Origin: Fibrobacter sp.
GTDB taxonomy: Bacteria; Fibrobacterota; Fibrobacteria; Fibrobacterales; Fibrobacteraceae
Reading direction: 5' to 3'
NCBI RefSeq assembly: GCF_017545445.1
Contig: NZ_JAFWOM010000148.1
Span: 1-64,000, forward strand
Length of the DNA: 64,000 nt
Positions within the stretch are counted from its first letter, which is position 1; each line of letters begins with the position of its first letter. The notes beneath the pieces were generated by a model. It was not told where the DNA came from. It saw nothing but the letters and a program-made list of their open reading frames with translations, and did no database searches. The position numbers and the translations under genes were made by a program. This document shows, piece after piece, positions 16,114 through 24,978 of the stretch.

Positions 16114-16121
16114 TATCTTTG
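16114..16121 (+). promoter_or_regulatory. TAnnTTTG-type -7 box, leaderless start for lrgA
   Basis: TATCTTTG matches the Bacteroidetes-type -7 consensus TAnnTTTG. The box TATCTT ends seven bases before the ATG at 16127 and no Shine-Dalgarno sequence is present, so the transcript would begin at or next to the start codon. Confidence 0.5.
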
Positions 16122-16126
16122 GCAGC

Positions 16127-16501
16127 ATGCGAGTGCTTTTACAATTGGCTTTGATTTTAGGGATCTGTTACGTAGGCGACTTGATTCACGATTTTACGGG
16201 GATTCCCATCCCTGGAAACATTCTCGGAATGCTCATCCTGCTCCTTCTGCTCAGTCTCAAGATTGTCAAATTAGAACAAATTCGTGAAATCAGCGATTTC
16301 TTTTTAAAGCGTCTTGCATTTTTCTTTTTACCGCCAGCAATTGGGCTTATGCTTGTCGGTGACGATGTTAAAAGCCAGTGGCCGATACTGCTGTTCCTTT
16401 GCATCGCTATTACAATCGTGACGATGGCTGCTACAGGCTGGACCGTGCAATTGTTGTGCAAAAAATCAAAAACAGCCGATAAAAACGAAACCGAAAAATA
16501 G
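16127..16501 (+). CDS. lrgA: LrgA/CidA family holin-like membrane protein
   Basis: 124 residues with four membrane helices and the family pattern: GDLIHDFTGIPIPGNILGMLILLLLL near the N-terminus and a second conserved loop LAFFFLPPAIGLM. LrgA/CidA proteins are inner-membrane proteins linked to murein hydrolase control and, in some bacteria, to pyruvate or other small-molecule transport together with LrgB. The adjacent lrgB gene 21 bases downstream supports the call. Length is normal. The CidA versus LrgA name cannot be decided from sequence. Confidence 0.9.
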   Translation: MRVLLQLALILGICYVGDLIHDFTGIPIPGNILGMLILLLLLSLKIVKLEQIREISDFFLKRLAFFFLPPAIGLMLVGDDVKSQWPILLFLCIAITIVTMAATGWTVQLLCKKSKTADKNETEK

Positions 16502-16522
16502 CCTATCCCCCTACACCACACC

Positions 16523-17191
16523 ATGTTCGGAATTATCCTTACCATCATCGCTTATGAAGTCGGCGTTACTATCCGCACCAAGTGGAGAAATCCACTTCTC
16601 AACCCGATTCTCATAGCAACCATTCTTATCATCGGATTTTTGACCATCACGGGAATCAGTTACGACACATATAAAGCCGGCGGTGATTACATTTCATTTT
16701 TCCTCGGACCGGTAACAGTTCTGCTTGCCGTTCCTTTGTACAGACACATCCAAGCTCTCAAGAAAAACTGGCTGCCGATTCTTGCGGGAATTGGCGTCGG
16801 TAGCACGATTAGCGTTCTCTGTGTCATCGCTTGCGCTAAAATTTTTAGTTTGAGCAAAACTCTGATGTATTCGCTAACACCCAAATCCATAACCATTCCA
16901 ATGGGTTCCGTTTTATCAGAACAAATTGGCGGCATTCCATCCATTACAATCGTATCCATTGTCATTACGGGAATTACGGGCGCAGTCACAGCACCACTTG
17001 TTTGTCGTTTTTTCCGCATTAAACATCCTGTGGCACAAGGTGTCGCCATCGGCACAGCAAGCCATGCACTTGGAACAACCAAAGCAATGGAAATTGGCGA
17101 AGTACAAGGAGCGATGAGCAGTTTGTCTATAGGCGTTGCTGGCGTAATAACCGTTTTTATTGCACCAATACTCTTGAACGTATTCGCGTAA
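16523..17191 (+). CDS. lrgB: LrgB/CidB family membrane protein
   Basis: 222 residues, about seven membrane helices. Family motifs: NPLLNPILIATILI, a loop around PKSITIPMG (Lys-Ser-Ile-Thr-Xaa-Pro), and SHALGTTKAMEIGEVQGAMSSL near the C-terminus. LrgB is the partner of LrgA. The pair is followed by intergenic repeats rather than another operon gene. No LytR/LytS-type regulator is adjacent. Confidence 0.93.
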   Translation: MFGIILTIIAYEVGVTIRTKWRNPLLNPILIATILIIGFLTITGISYDTYKAGGDYISFFLGPVTVLLAVPLYRHIQALKKNWLPILAGIGVGSTISVLCVIACAKIFSLSKTLMYSLTPKSITIPMGSVLSEQIGGIPSITIVSIVITGITGAVTAPLVCRFFRIKHPVAQGVAIGTASHALGTTKAMEIGEVQGAMSSLSIGVAGVITVFIAPILLNVFA

Positions 17192-17197
17192 ATGTCA

Positions 17198-17440
17198 CTG
17201 GATCCTTCGCTACGCTCAGGAAGACACAAGCGTACTGTGCAAGGAGATTCTTGCAGTTCTCACCGTTCATGACGCACGAAGCCGTCATTCCCAGGCAAAG
17301 CCGATATATGAAACTTGGTAACTTGTTGCCATAGTTGAGTTAGGTTCGAAGGAGCAGAATCCAGTTAATTTCTGTTTTCGCATTACATGAATTTACTGGA
17401 TCCTTCCGCCTCCGGTGTCAGGATGACGAGACGCAGACAA
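17198..17440. repeat. Family A repeats in the lrgB-SagB gap
   Basis: A single arm (17198-17226, TGGATCCTTCGCTACGCTCAGG) begins shortly after the lrgB stop. A full composite copy (about 17348-17440) follows, with GAAGG, AATCCAGTTAATTTC, TTCGCATTACA and the closing arm TGGATCCTTCC ... CAGGATGAC, matching 60-138 in order and spacing. Bases 17441-17577 carry a CACTAACGACCATTGAC track but no gene. Confidence 0.75.
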
Positions 17441-17577
17441 AACACACCCCCAACAACACCGGCATGCACAATAAGAAAAATAATGGATTTCCTCCCTGAC
17501 GGTCGAGAATGACGACGCAAATATCCTACCGCCTACAAGCCACTAACGACCATTGACTATTGACCAATGACCAATTA

Positions 17578-18960
17578 CTACTTCACTTGACTTTTTCCAA
17601 CAAGCATAGTCGTGATGATGCTTTCGGATTCGGGAATGTCGAGAAGCTTTTTCAGTTCGTCGTGATAGAAAAAATGTTCTTCGCGTGCAGTCTTGTTGAG
17701 CAAGCGGGCAGAAACATAAAGCGATTCAGCCAGCACGCCTGCATTTAAATTCATGTAGCGATAGCCGCGATTGCCAAGCACATTACAGGATTCATTTAAA
17801 TTGGATGTAAGGACGACTGCAAACATTGTATTTTGAACTTGTTCGGGAACAGCAAAGCACTTGCTGAATTTTTTCGGATTGGCAGAACCACTTTGCATGT
17901 AAATGGACTTACGGACAGGGATATAGCGATACACGCCAGCATATACGAACATTACATCAAAAACAATGACCCAAATTTTGATAAGCCCTGCACCAAAAGC
18001 GTTCAACTGCGCTATTTCCAGCCATCTCAACATCGACGAAAAATCATCCAAGTCCAACGTTCCATGTGCAAACGGAGTCGCTACTTTTGAGTCTGGACGC
18101 AAATACCAAAGTTCACGCAAGTAATATTCGTGCGTAAACTTCGACGGCGTGAGTGGAAACTCGTCGCCCGGCAATGCCTGCGCATTCAAGCGTCGCACCT
18201 TCATGCAAAGATTCAAATCCTCAATATTTTCAAGATGGTTCTGCAACATGAACCGAGACGGATAACGCGAAATTTCAAAGTTGCATTCAGTTTCGCCCAC
18301 GTAAGCATTCATCTCCGCATGGTTCGAATAAGCTAATTCACCGACACCATCATCGACAGAGTTGAACGCCACCATGCTCTTTTCTGGGAAAATCGCAATG
18401 GCCGCCATGGGCATTTCTGTTGCACCAAGCTTAAGAGCAACCGCAATGGAATCATCAACAAAACCGCCAAGCGGAAAGACCTTTTGCCCTCTCGACTTTG
18501 CGAGGAGAATCGTATTGGCACAAGCCGAGCCTACGTCCATCTGCACTTGGCGATACGATGCTTCACGGAACCGCCAAACTGCCCTTTCAAGAAGCCCCGT
18601 ATAAAGGAATATAGTCTGGGCTTCCGTTATAAACTCCGGCTCCGGAAATGCGGAAAGAATCGCCTTGCGAACATCGCCACCGCCTAGCTTTACAAGTTTG
18701 GAATCTTCACGATCAACATAATAAACACCATCGGGAATATCCATTCCGTGAACGACCGCATAAATGCACACCGGGTTCAAATAATCTGCCGAAACCGGAG
18801 AAAGAACCGGCATAAAACCAGCAGTGAGCGGAAACCTCTGACAACCGTTATAGCGTTTATCTGCATACGCTTGTTTTTCCCAATGCATAATAACCGGATC
18901 CCCGCTTCCGTGGGGAATGTACTGAGTCGATTCATGATAAATTTCCGAGAAATAACGCAT
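17578..18960 (-). CDS. SagB/ThcOx-type dehydrogenase with two nitroreductase-fold halves
   Basis: 460 residues, two copies of the SagB-type nitroreductase domain. The N-terminal IYHESTQY is the usual opening of SagB proteins. In half one, REASYRQVQMDVGSACANTILLAK, GGFVDD and PMAAIAIFP match the FMN-binding helix, the GGF loop and the closing strand. In half two, GNRGYRYMNLNAGVLAESLYVSARLL repeats that helix. SagB proteins are FMN oxidases that form azoles from azolines in peptide natural products, but stand-alone members are common. No YcaO, E1-like or precursor peptide gene is visible here, so the substrate is unknown. Confidence 0.8.
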   Translation of the reverse strand: MRYFSEIYHESTQYIPHGSGDPVIMHWEKQAYADKRYNGCQRFPLTAGFMPVLSPVSADYLNPVCIYAVVHGMDIPDGVYYVDREDSKLVKLGGGDVRKAILSAFPEPEFITEAQTIFLYTGLLERAVWRFREASYRQVQMDVGSACANTILLAKSRGQKVFPLGGFVDDSIAVALKLGATEMPMAAIAIFPEKSMVAFNSVDDGVGELAYSNHAEMNAYVGETECNFEISRYPSRFMLQNHLENIEDLNLCMKVRRLNAQALPGDEFPLTPSKFTHEYYLRELWYLRPDSKVATPFAHGTLDLDDFSSMLRWLEIAQLNAFGAGLIKIWVIVFDVMFVYAGVYRYIPVRKSIYMQSGSANPKKFSKCFAVPEQVQNTMFAVVLTSNLNESCNVLGNRGYRYMNLNAGVLAESLYVSARLLNKTAREEHFFYHDELKKLLDIPESESIITTMLVGKSQVK

Positions 18961-18983
18961 TCAAAATGCAAGATAGTAAATTT

Positions 18984-19020
18984 GTGGTTAGTGGTTAGTG
19001 GTTAGTGATTAGTGGTTGGG
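18984..19020. repeat. Low-complexity TGGTTAG tandem track
   Basis: Five near-perfect copies of TGGTTAG follow each other between the SagB-type gene and the GH5 gene. Similar degenerate tracks lie at 11697-11730, 28218-28245 (GATAGAC units), 17530-17575 and 48895-48990. Unit sequence differs by site. Confidence 0.7.
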
Positions 19021-19141
19021 GGTTTGGAAACATCAAAACACTTGATACACCTGTAAACACGATTTGTCATTTTTTTCATTATATACGCTCACCCGAAATC
19101 TATTTTTTTACGAGAAAAACGAAAAAAACACAAGAGGCTTT

Positions 19142-21157
19142 ATGCAACTCAAGAATTTTTACCCGAAATTGGGTATTTTGGGAATCGCAACATTGATGGC
19201 ACTCGCAGCTTGTAGCGACGACAACTCTGTTCCTCTCATCAACAATCCGGATACAGCCCAACAGAATCCCCAACCGGGCGATTCTCAGCCTGGTACTGAT
19301 TCCACAAAAACCACGACTCCGGCGGATTCGGGTAAGGTGGTTACTCCGGCAGATTCAGGCAAGACCGTTACACCGGGAGATTCGGGAAAAGTCGTACAGC
19401 CAACAGATCTCCCGGCAGAAGGCCCGATTACGTTGCCGCAAGGCATCGGTGTCTTAGTTGATGACTTTGAAGACGGCGACGGCGTAAGCAAAACAGGTGA
19501 CGGTTGGTACACCTATGATGATCAGGATAACTCTGGAGCATCCGTCATTACGACCCCTATTAACGAAGAAAAATACCCCATTGCAACCCCTGTCAACAAC
19601 GGTTCCAACTACGCTTTCAAAGTCGTTTACTCGTTAGACAAGGGCGATTACGAATTCGACCCCTACGTAGGTTGGGGATTGCAAGTCGCACCGGACGAAG
19701 CCAACGCTCGTTTTGGCGGCATCACTTACTGGTACAAGGGCGGGGCACACGAAGTCCATATCGAAGTGACCGACGTACTGGATTATGACGTACATCTTGC
19801 AAAAATTCCGGCATCGCGTACTTGGAAACAAGCAGTCGTTCGCTTCAAGGACTTGGTCCAAGGCGGTTGGGGCGAAGAAGTTACGTTTAATGCCAAGAAT
19901 ATCATGGCAATTAGTTTCCAAGCAAAAGGCAACAGAAGCAAAGTCATTACGGATTCGCTCTTCATCGACAACATTTATCTGCAAGATACCAGCGAAGTCG
20001 AAAAAGACAAGCCGGACATGGAGATTAACGACCCAGTCATTCCCAAAGTGGAATTCACCGAAGCTGAAATCACTGTGACAAACCCGTTGCAGGCTAAAGC
20101 TGCAAAATACTTGGACAAGGGCGTAAGCTTTACCAACTGGCTCGAAAACGCAAACGGCAAGTTCAAATCTTTCGAATTTGGCGAAAAAGATATCAAGATT
20201 CTTGCTGATAACGGATTCAAGAGCATCCGCTTGCCAATTGACCTTGACCTTTACGCAACAAACCGCGATGCATTCGTCAAGGGCACCGATGCAGAACTCA
20301 AGTTCGATGACGATACTTTGTTCATGGTTCTCGACTCCTTCGTGGAATGGACGGGCAAGCTGAACATGTCTCTCGTGATCGATTACCACGAATACGACAA
20401 CAGCTACAATTCCACTAGCGCAAAAGACACGAACTACATCAAGATGATGGCTGAAGTATGGAAACATGTCGCAGCCCACTACGCAGAGAACACCCGTGAA
20501 GATGTGTTCTTTGAACTCCTGAACGAACCCGACATGTCCGAAGGCAAGGTGACTGCCGCCCAATGGACAAAAGCTGCACAAGCAATGATTGACGCCATCC
20601 GCTCGGTCAACACGAAGCAGACACTCCTCTTTGGCGATGCCAAGTGGTACTCCATCAGCCTGCTTGCCCAGCGTACACCGTTCACCGACGACAATATCAT
20701 CTACGTTATCCACACCTACGAACCGTTTGTTTTCACACATCAGGGCGGTTCCTGGACGGACTATGCCTCCATTCATGATATTCCGTTCCCCTATGATAAA
20801 GCAAAATGGTCCACCATTTCTGGAGACTTCGGCGTCAACAAGAGTTCTAAATCCGGCGTAAAGACAGCCATCAAGAACTACTATAAGACGGGCAACAAAG
20901 AAGCCATCATGGTAGAAATGCTCAAGGCAAAGAAATGGGCTGCCAAGAACAATGTTCCTGTAATTCTCAACGAATTTGGCGCATTGAACCTCCGCTCTAC
21001 CGCAGAATCCCGCATCAACTACCTCACGGCCATGCGCGAAATTTGCGATACACTCCAGATTCCGTGGACTCACTGGGGCTACACAGGCAACTTCTCCGTG
21101 ATTGAAAACGGCAAGCTGATTGAAGGCCTGGACAAAGCTCTCGGCGTCGGGAAGTAA
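19142..21157 (+). CDS. Lipoprotein GH5 family endoglucanase with N-terminal carbohydrate-binding domain
   Basis: 671 residues from ATG 19142 (GAGG five bases upstream). Signal with lipobox (IATLMALAAC), a linker of repeated PADSGK units (about 45-95), a CBM11/CIA30-like jelly-roll domain (about 100-270, starting VLVDDFEDGDG), then the GH5 catalytic barrel (about 325-665). The acid/base Glu is in LLNEPDM (near 461), the nucleophile Glu in ILNEFGAL (near 609), with VIDYHEYDN and VIHTYEPF as further family motifs. It should hydrolyse beta-1,4-glucan at the cell surface. It is a single-gene unit with its own terminator, and fits a cellulolytic lifestyle. Confidence 0.92.
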   Translation: MQLKNFYPKLGILGIATLMALAACSDDNSVPLINNPDTAQQNPQPGDSQPGTDSTKTTTPADSGKVVTPADSGKTVTPGDSGKVVQPTDLPAEGPITLPQGIGVLVDDFEDGDGVSKTGDGWYTYDDQDNSGASVITTPINEEKYPIATPVNNGSNYAFKVVYSLDKGDYEFDPYVGWGLQVAPDEANARFGGITYWYKGGAHEVHIEVTDVLDYDVHLAKIPASRTWKQAVVRFKDLVQGGWGEEVTFNAKNIMAISFQAKGNRSKVITDSLFIDNIYLQDTSEVEKDKPDMEINDPVIPKVEFTEAEITVTNPLQAKAAKYLDKGVSFTNWLENANGKFKSFEFGEKDIKILADNGFKSIRLPIDLDLYATNRDAFVKGTDAELKFDDDTLFMVLDSFVEWTGKLNMSLVIDYHEYDNSYNSTSAKDTNYIKMMAEVWKHVAAHYAENTREDVFFELLNEPDMSEGKVTAAQWTKAAQAMIDAIRSVNTKQTLLFGDAKWYSISLLAQRTPFTDDNIIYVIHTYEPFVFTHQGGSWTDYASIHDIPFPYDKAKWSTISGDFGVNKSSKSGVKTAIKNYYKTGNKEAIMVEMLKAKKWAAKNNVPVILNEFGALNLRSTAESRINYLTAMREICDTLQIPWTHWGYTGNFSVIENGKLIEGLDKALGVGK

Positions 21158-21191
21158 GTCCTAGAAAACAAATTTGCTCCTTAAACAATAA

Positions 21192-21219
21192 AAGCTGCGC
21201 AGAAATGCGTGGCTTTTTT
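21192..21219 (+). terminator. Intrinsic terminator of the GH5 gene
   Basis: AGCTGCGC and GCGTGGCT form an 8-bp stem with two G-T pairs around AGAAAT and are followed by six T. Confidence 0.75.
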
Positions 21220-21281
21220 GACAATAAGACTTGACCAACATTTAGTAACTAAAAACTAACATCCATTCTCTAAAAATAATA

Positions 21282-21289
21282 TATCTTTG
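21282..21289 (+). promoter_or_regulatory. TAnnTTTG-type promoter element before aroE
   Basis: TATCTTTG matches the TAnnTTTG -7 consensus known from Bacteroidetes. It lies 72 bases before the chosen aroE start, after the terminator of the GH5 gene, and would drive the aroE-aroKB operon. No certain -33 box is visible. Confidence 0.4.
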
Positions 21290-21361
21290 TAGTGTATTAT
21301 TTAGAGTTTTTCCCCACAGGTGGGAAGGACATACGAGGTTACTTTGGCATCCATAAACGGA

Positions 21362-22267
21362 ATGACGGAAACTCTTTGCATCTTCGGGCATCCGGTTGCA
21401 CACAGCAAATCGCCCGCCATGCATAACGCCCTTTTTGACGCCCTTGGCATCAATGCGGCTTATCTTCCTTACGCACCCGAACCAGAAAATTTCGCCCAAG
21501 CGATTCAAGGCTTCAAGGCGATGAAGTTCCATGGCGCAAATGTCACCATCCCTTACAAGACGGAATTCATCGACGCAAATGGCAATCCCAAGCTCGTTGA
21601 CGAATTGAGTGACATCAGCAAGTTCACAAAAAGCGTGAACACGCTATACTGGAAAGACGGCATTGTCGGCGGGACGCTCTGCGGAACCACGACCGACCCG
21701 TACGGTTGCGTTCGCAATCTCGAAGAGAACGGCGTAAATCCGTCTGGCAAAAAAATTGCACTCCTCGGAAACGGCGGAGCCGCCCAGTCTATCGCCTTCA
21801 CGCTTGTGGAACAAGAAAACGAGCTGACAATCGTATGCCGCTCTAAAGAAAAAGGCGAAGCACTTGCAAACTCTCTGAACATATTTTTCCAATCGCAAGT
21901 TGCGGGCATAAACGGCAAAAATTTCACGACCGTTCAGGTCACGACATTCAGCGAGTTCGCAAACATTTCCGCAAAATTCGACATTATCATCAATGCGACA
22001 TCTGTGGGCATGAGTCCAAACATCGACGACTCCCCCATTACAGACAATTGCCTCCACAAGGGTCAAGTCGTTTGCGATATCGTCTATACGCCTCCACGCA
22101 CCAAGCTTTTGCAGATGGCAGAAGCGAAGGGCTGCAAAATCGTGACCGGCGAAGGCATGCTCGTGCACCAAGGGCTTGAAAGCTTTAAAAAGTGGTTCCC
22201 CAAAGAAACCGAAAACAAAACAAACGAAGAACTTACCGCGATTATGCGCAAAGGAATGCAGGGCTAA
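21362..22267 (+). CDS. aroE: Shikimate dehydrogenase
   Basis: 301 residues from ATG 21362; the start MTETLCIFGHPVAHSKSPAMHN lines up with the usual AroE beginning, while the GTG at 21320 would add 14 residues before the conserved fold. The shikimate-binding SKSP, the catalytic Lys in VTIPYKTEF, the NADP loop GNGGAAQSIAF and the motifs NATSVGM and DIVYTPPRTKLL are all present. It reduces 3-dehydroshikimate to shikimate in the cytoplasm. The aroK-aroB fusion starts two bases after its stop, so three shikimate-pathway activities are co-expressed. Confidence 0.95.
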   Translation: MTETLCIFGHPVAHSKSPAMHNALFDALGINAAYLPYAPEPENFAQAIQGFKAMKFHGANVTIPYKTEFIDANGNPKLVDELSDISKFTKSVNTLYWKDGIVGGTLCGTTTDPYGCVRNLEENGVNPSGKKIALLGNGGAAQSIAFTLVEQENELTIVCRSKEKGEALANSLNIFFQSQVAGINGKNFTTVQVTTFSEFANISAKFDIIINATSVGMSPNIDDSPITDNCLHKGQVVCDIVYTPPRTKLLQMAEAKGCKIVTGEGMLVHQGLESFKKWFPKETENKTNEELTAIMRKGMQG

Positions 22268-22268
22268 T

Positions 22269-23894
22269 ATGAAGAAGCATCTCTACTTTACAGGATTCAT
22301 GGCCAGCGGCAAAAGCCGTACCGGTCGAGCCCTCGCAGACCGTCTCGGTCGTCCGCTTGTCGATACAGACAACGTTATCGTTGAACGTGCCGGAAAATCC
22401 ATCACTGAAATTTTTGAGCAAGATGGCGAAGCCGCATTCCGCAAGATGGAGCACGATGTCATCGAGGAAATTGCGAAAAGCGAAAAGCCTCTTGTCGTAT
22501 CGCTTGGCGGTGGTGCTTTAACGCGCCCGGACAACTTAAAGCTCATCAGCGAAAGCGGAACCATCATCCGCCTTTGGGCAAAGCCCGAAGTGCTTTCGGA
22601 ACGCATCGGACGCAAGAACACGCGCCCGCTCCTTGCGAACTTGAATGACGAAGAGCGCCTTGAAAAAATCAAGCAGATGCTCAAGGAACGCGAAAAGAAT
22701 TACGCCCACGCGAATTTCAGCGTCGAAAGTTCCAACGATTGTTCCGAGAACCACGTCACGGAACGCATCATGCACATGCTCAAGTTCTGGGAAAATCACG
22801 CTTTGGACGTGCATCCGAGCGAAGGCGACAGCTACCCGATTTTCATCGGCAAGAATATTGTGCCAGATGCAGCCATCATGCTTGAAGGCCTACGCCTTTC
22901 GCCGACGTATGAATTCTTGATTTGCACGGACACGACGATTGCCAAGGAGCAGAGCGTAAAGCTTTCGGAACTTCGCGGCCAGGCTGGCCGTTGCCCGATT
23001 TTCAAGTTCCAAGCCGGTGAAGGCCACAAGACGCTCCACAACTTGAACCAGCTTTACAGCTTTATGCTGCACCGCGGTTACACCCGCAAGAGCTGTCTTT
23101 TGCAGTTCAGCGGCGGAGTCGTTGGCGACATGGCTGGTTTCGGGGCAGCCACTTACCAACGCGGCATCCCGTTCGTGCAGTTCCCGACAACGCTTTTGTC
23201 GATGGTCGATAGTTCCGTCGGCGGCAAGGTCGCAGTGAACCACGCCGAAGGCAAGAATATGATTGGAGCATTCTATCAGCCGAAAGCAGTCGTGTGCGAC
23301 ATTTCTGTGCTGAGTACGCTCCCCCCGACCGAATACCTTGCTGGTCTTGCCGAAATCGTCAAGTACGGCGTCATCTACGACGAAGATTTCTTTACGTACC
23401 TCGAAAACAACGTGGAAAAAATTAAAGCCCATGATTACGAAGTCTTGAAGCACATGATTTTCCGCAGTTGCCAAATCAAGGCCGAAGTCGTAGGCATCGA
23501 CGAAAAAGAAGCGGGCCTCCGCGCTATCCTCAATTACGGGCACACGTTCGGGCACGCCATTGAAAAGCTCACCCACTACGAACTTTACAGCCACGGCATT
23601 GCAGTTTCTTTGGGCATGCGAGTTGCGGCACGCGCAGCAGTGCTTCTCGGAAAGCTTTCGGAAGATGATGAAAAACGCCAAAACGCATTGCTCGACACTC
23701 TTGGATTCCCCAAGTACTACAATGTAAACGTCGATGCCGCATGGAATGCTATGGCGGTTGATAAAAAAGCAGAAAAAGGCACAAGAGTTTATATTTTGCC
23801 TACAAAGATTGGAAAAGTCGAAAAAGTTTGTAATATTGATAAGGGTATTATTGCAAACGCTTGGAAAGCCATCCAAGCAAGCGAGGTGTTATAG
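22269..23894 (+). CDS. aroKB: Bifunctional shikimate kinase / 3-dehydroquinate synthase (AroK-AroB fusion)
   Basis: 541 residues from ATG 22269. The first about 170 are shikimate kinase: P-loop GFMASGKS, DTDNVIVERAG, and SLGGGALTRPDN for shikimate binding. From about 185 follows 3-dehydroquinate synthase: GGVVGDMAGFGAATYQRG, FPTTLLSMVDSSVGGKVAVN for NAD and metal binding, ILNYGHTFGHAIE with metal-binding His. The enzyme catalyses steps 2 and 5 of the shikimate pathway, on either side of AroE encoded just upstream. A kinase-synthase fusion in this order is known from some bacteria such as Thermotoga. Both halves look intact. Confidence 0.95.
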   Translation: MKKHLYFTGFMASGKSRTGRALADRLGRPLVDTDNVIVERAGKSITEIFEQDGEAAFRKMEHDVIEEIAKSEKPLVVSLGGGALTRPDNLKLISESGTIIRLWAKPEVLSERIGRKNTRPLLANLNDEERLEKIKQMLKEREKNYAHANFSVESSNDCSENHVTERIMHMLKFWENHALDVHPSEGDSYPIFIGKNIVPDAAIMLEGLRLSPTYEFLICTDTTIAKEQSVKLSELRGQAGRCPIFKFQAGEGHKTLHNLNQLYSFMLHRGYTRKSCLLQFSGGVVGDMAGFGAATYQRGIPFVQFPTTLLSMVDSSVGGKVAVNHAEGKNMIGAFYQPKAVVCDISVLSTLPPTEYLAGLAEIVKYGVIYDEDFFTYLENNVEKIKAHDYEVLKHMIFRSCQIKAEVVGIDEKEAGLRAILNYGHTFGHAIEKLTHYELYSHGIAVSLGMRVAARAAVLLGKLSEDDEKRQNALLDTLGFPKYYNVNVDAAWNAMAVDKKAEKGTRVYILPTKIGKVEKVCNIDKGIIANAWKAIQASEVL

Positions 23895-24878
23895 ATGAGT
23901 ATCTTGGTTACCGGAGGTACTGGGTCACTTGGGTTCAGCATTCTTTCGAACTTAAGCGGCACCAATCACGAACTGTACAGTTTCAGTGATGAACTTCCAC
24001 AACCGTGGCAAAAAGTCGAAGGCGTTCAATACCTGACCGGAGACTTGCTGGATTTCAGAAACGTCCAGGAAATGATCCAGAAAGTGTCCCCGACGCATAT
24101 TTACCATTTGGCAAGCCAGTCTTCCGTAGGCCTCAGCTATAAAAAGCCCTACGAAACGCTCAACATTAATTTGCTTGGAACGCAGACGCTCCTCGAAGCC
24201 GTGCGTCAAGTGGCACCTAAAGCAAGAACGTTGCTCCTCAGCAGCAGCGAAATCTACGGCAGGACGGACAAGCAACTGACCTACTTGCACAAGGAATCAG
24301 ACCCTCCCAATCCGCTCACTCCATACGCCACATCCAAAGCCTGCATGGAAATTCTCGGCAACCAGTTCCGCAATGCGAACGGACTGCACGTCGTGTTCGC
24401 CCGCCCGTTCCACTTTACAGGGCCACATCACAGCCGCCGATTCGTAATCCCTTCCATCGCCTACCAGCTGGTGAAGATAAAGTATTACGGTGCTGAACCG
24501 GTTATTTATTCGGGGAGTCTTGACGTAAGTCGCGATGTCGTCGATGTTCGTGACGTAGCCCGAGCAGCCATCCAGATTTTAAACACAGCAGAATCCGGCG
24601 AAGCATTCAACATCTGCTGCGGAAAATCCTATACGTTCCGCGAACTCGTCGAAATGCTCGTGGAAATTTCCGGTGTGAGCGTCGATTTCAGATTCGACCC
24701 CGGTTACGACCGCAGCAACGATATTCCGCTCTTGATTGGCGACCCCACCAAAATCATGAACCTCGGCTGGAAACCCATGATTTGCATGGAAGACTGCCTT
24801 GCAGATTTGTTCAACGAGATGGTCGTCCGCCGCCGCGTAGAACTCAAAATGGGCATGGGCCGCGACTTGCGTCTGTAA
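23895..24878 (+). CDS. NAD(P)-dependent epimerase/dehydratase, GDP-mannose 4,6-dehydratase/reductase-like
   Basis: 327 residues, extended short-chain dehydrogenase. The nucleotide loop is GGTGSLG (Gly 7, 10, 13), the catalytic set is Ser in LLSSSEIYG and Tyr144-xxx-Lys148 in PYATSKACME. The region RPFHFTGPHH and SRDVVDVRDVARAAI are typical of the GDP-mannose dehydratase/GDP-4-keto-6-deoxymannose reductase branch. Likely makes a nucleotide-sugar for envelope polysaccharide. ATG follows the aroKB stop directly, with GAGGTG before it, so it is the third gene of the operon. Confidence 0.85.
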   Translation: MSILVTGGTGSLGFSILSNLSGTNHELYSFSDELPQPWQKVEGVQYLTGDLLDFRNVQEMIQKVSPTHIYHLASQSSVGLSYKKPYETLNINLLGTQTLLEAVRQVAPKARTLLLSSSEIYGRTDKQLTYLHKESDPPNPLTPYATSKACMEILGNQFRNANGLHVVFARPFHFTGPHHSRRFVIPSIAYQLVKIKYYGAEPVIYSGSLDVSRDVVDVRDVARAAIQILNTAESGEAFNICCGKSYTFRELVEMLVEISGVSVDFRFDPGYDRSNDIPLLIGDPTKIMNLGWKPMICMEDCLADLFNEMVVRRRVELKMGMGRDLRL

Positions 24879-24978
24879 TTCAATCCACATACTAGCGGTT
24901 TATCCCCAAATAACGCCGTTCAGCGTAAATCCGAGACAAAGCTGTTCCACAAGAGCCGCTTTTTTTTATTTTTACAAT

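Noticed and set aside
17340-17365. GGTTCGAA...AATCC as possible tRNA T-arm
   Set aside because: No acceptor stem, anticodon arm or CCA-side pairing can be built around it; it belongs to a family A repeat.
19634-21073. 479-codon minus-strand ORF
   Set aside because: Antisense to the GH5 gene, whose catalytic motifs are intact; no family match.
17578-21157. Azole-peptide biosynthesis cluster around the SagB-type gene
   Set aside because: No YcaO, E1-like, precursor peptide or exporter gene is present on either side.
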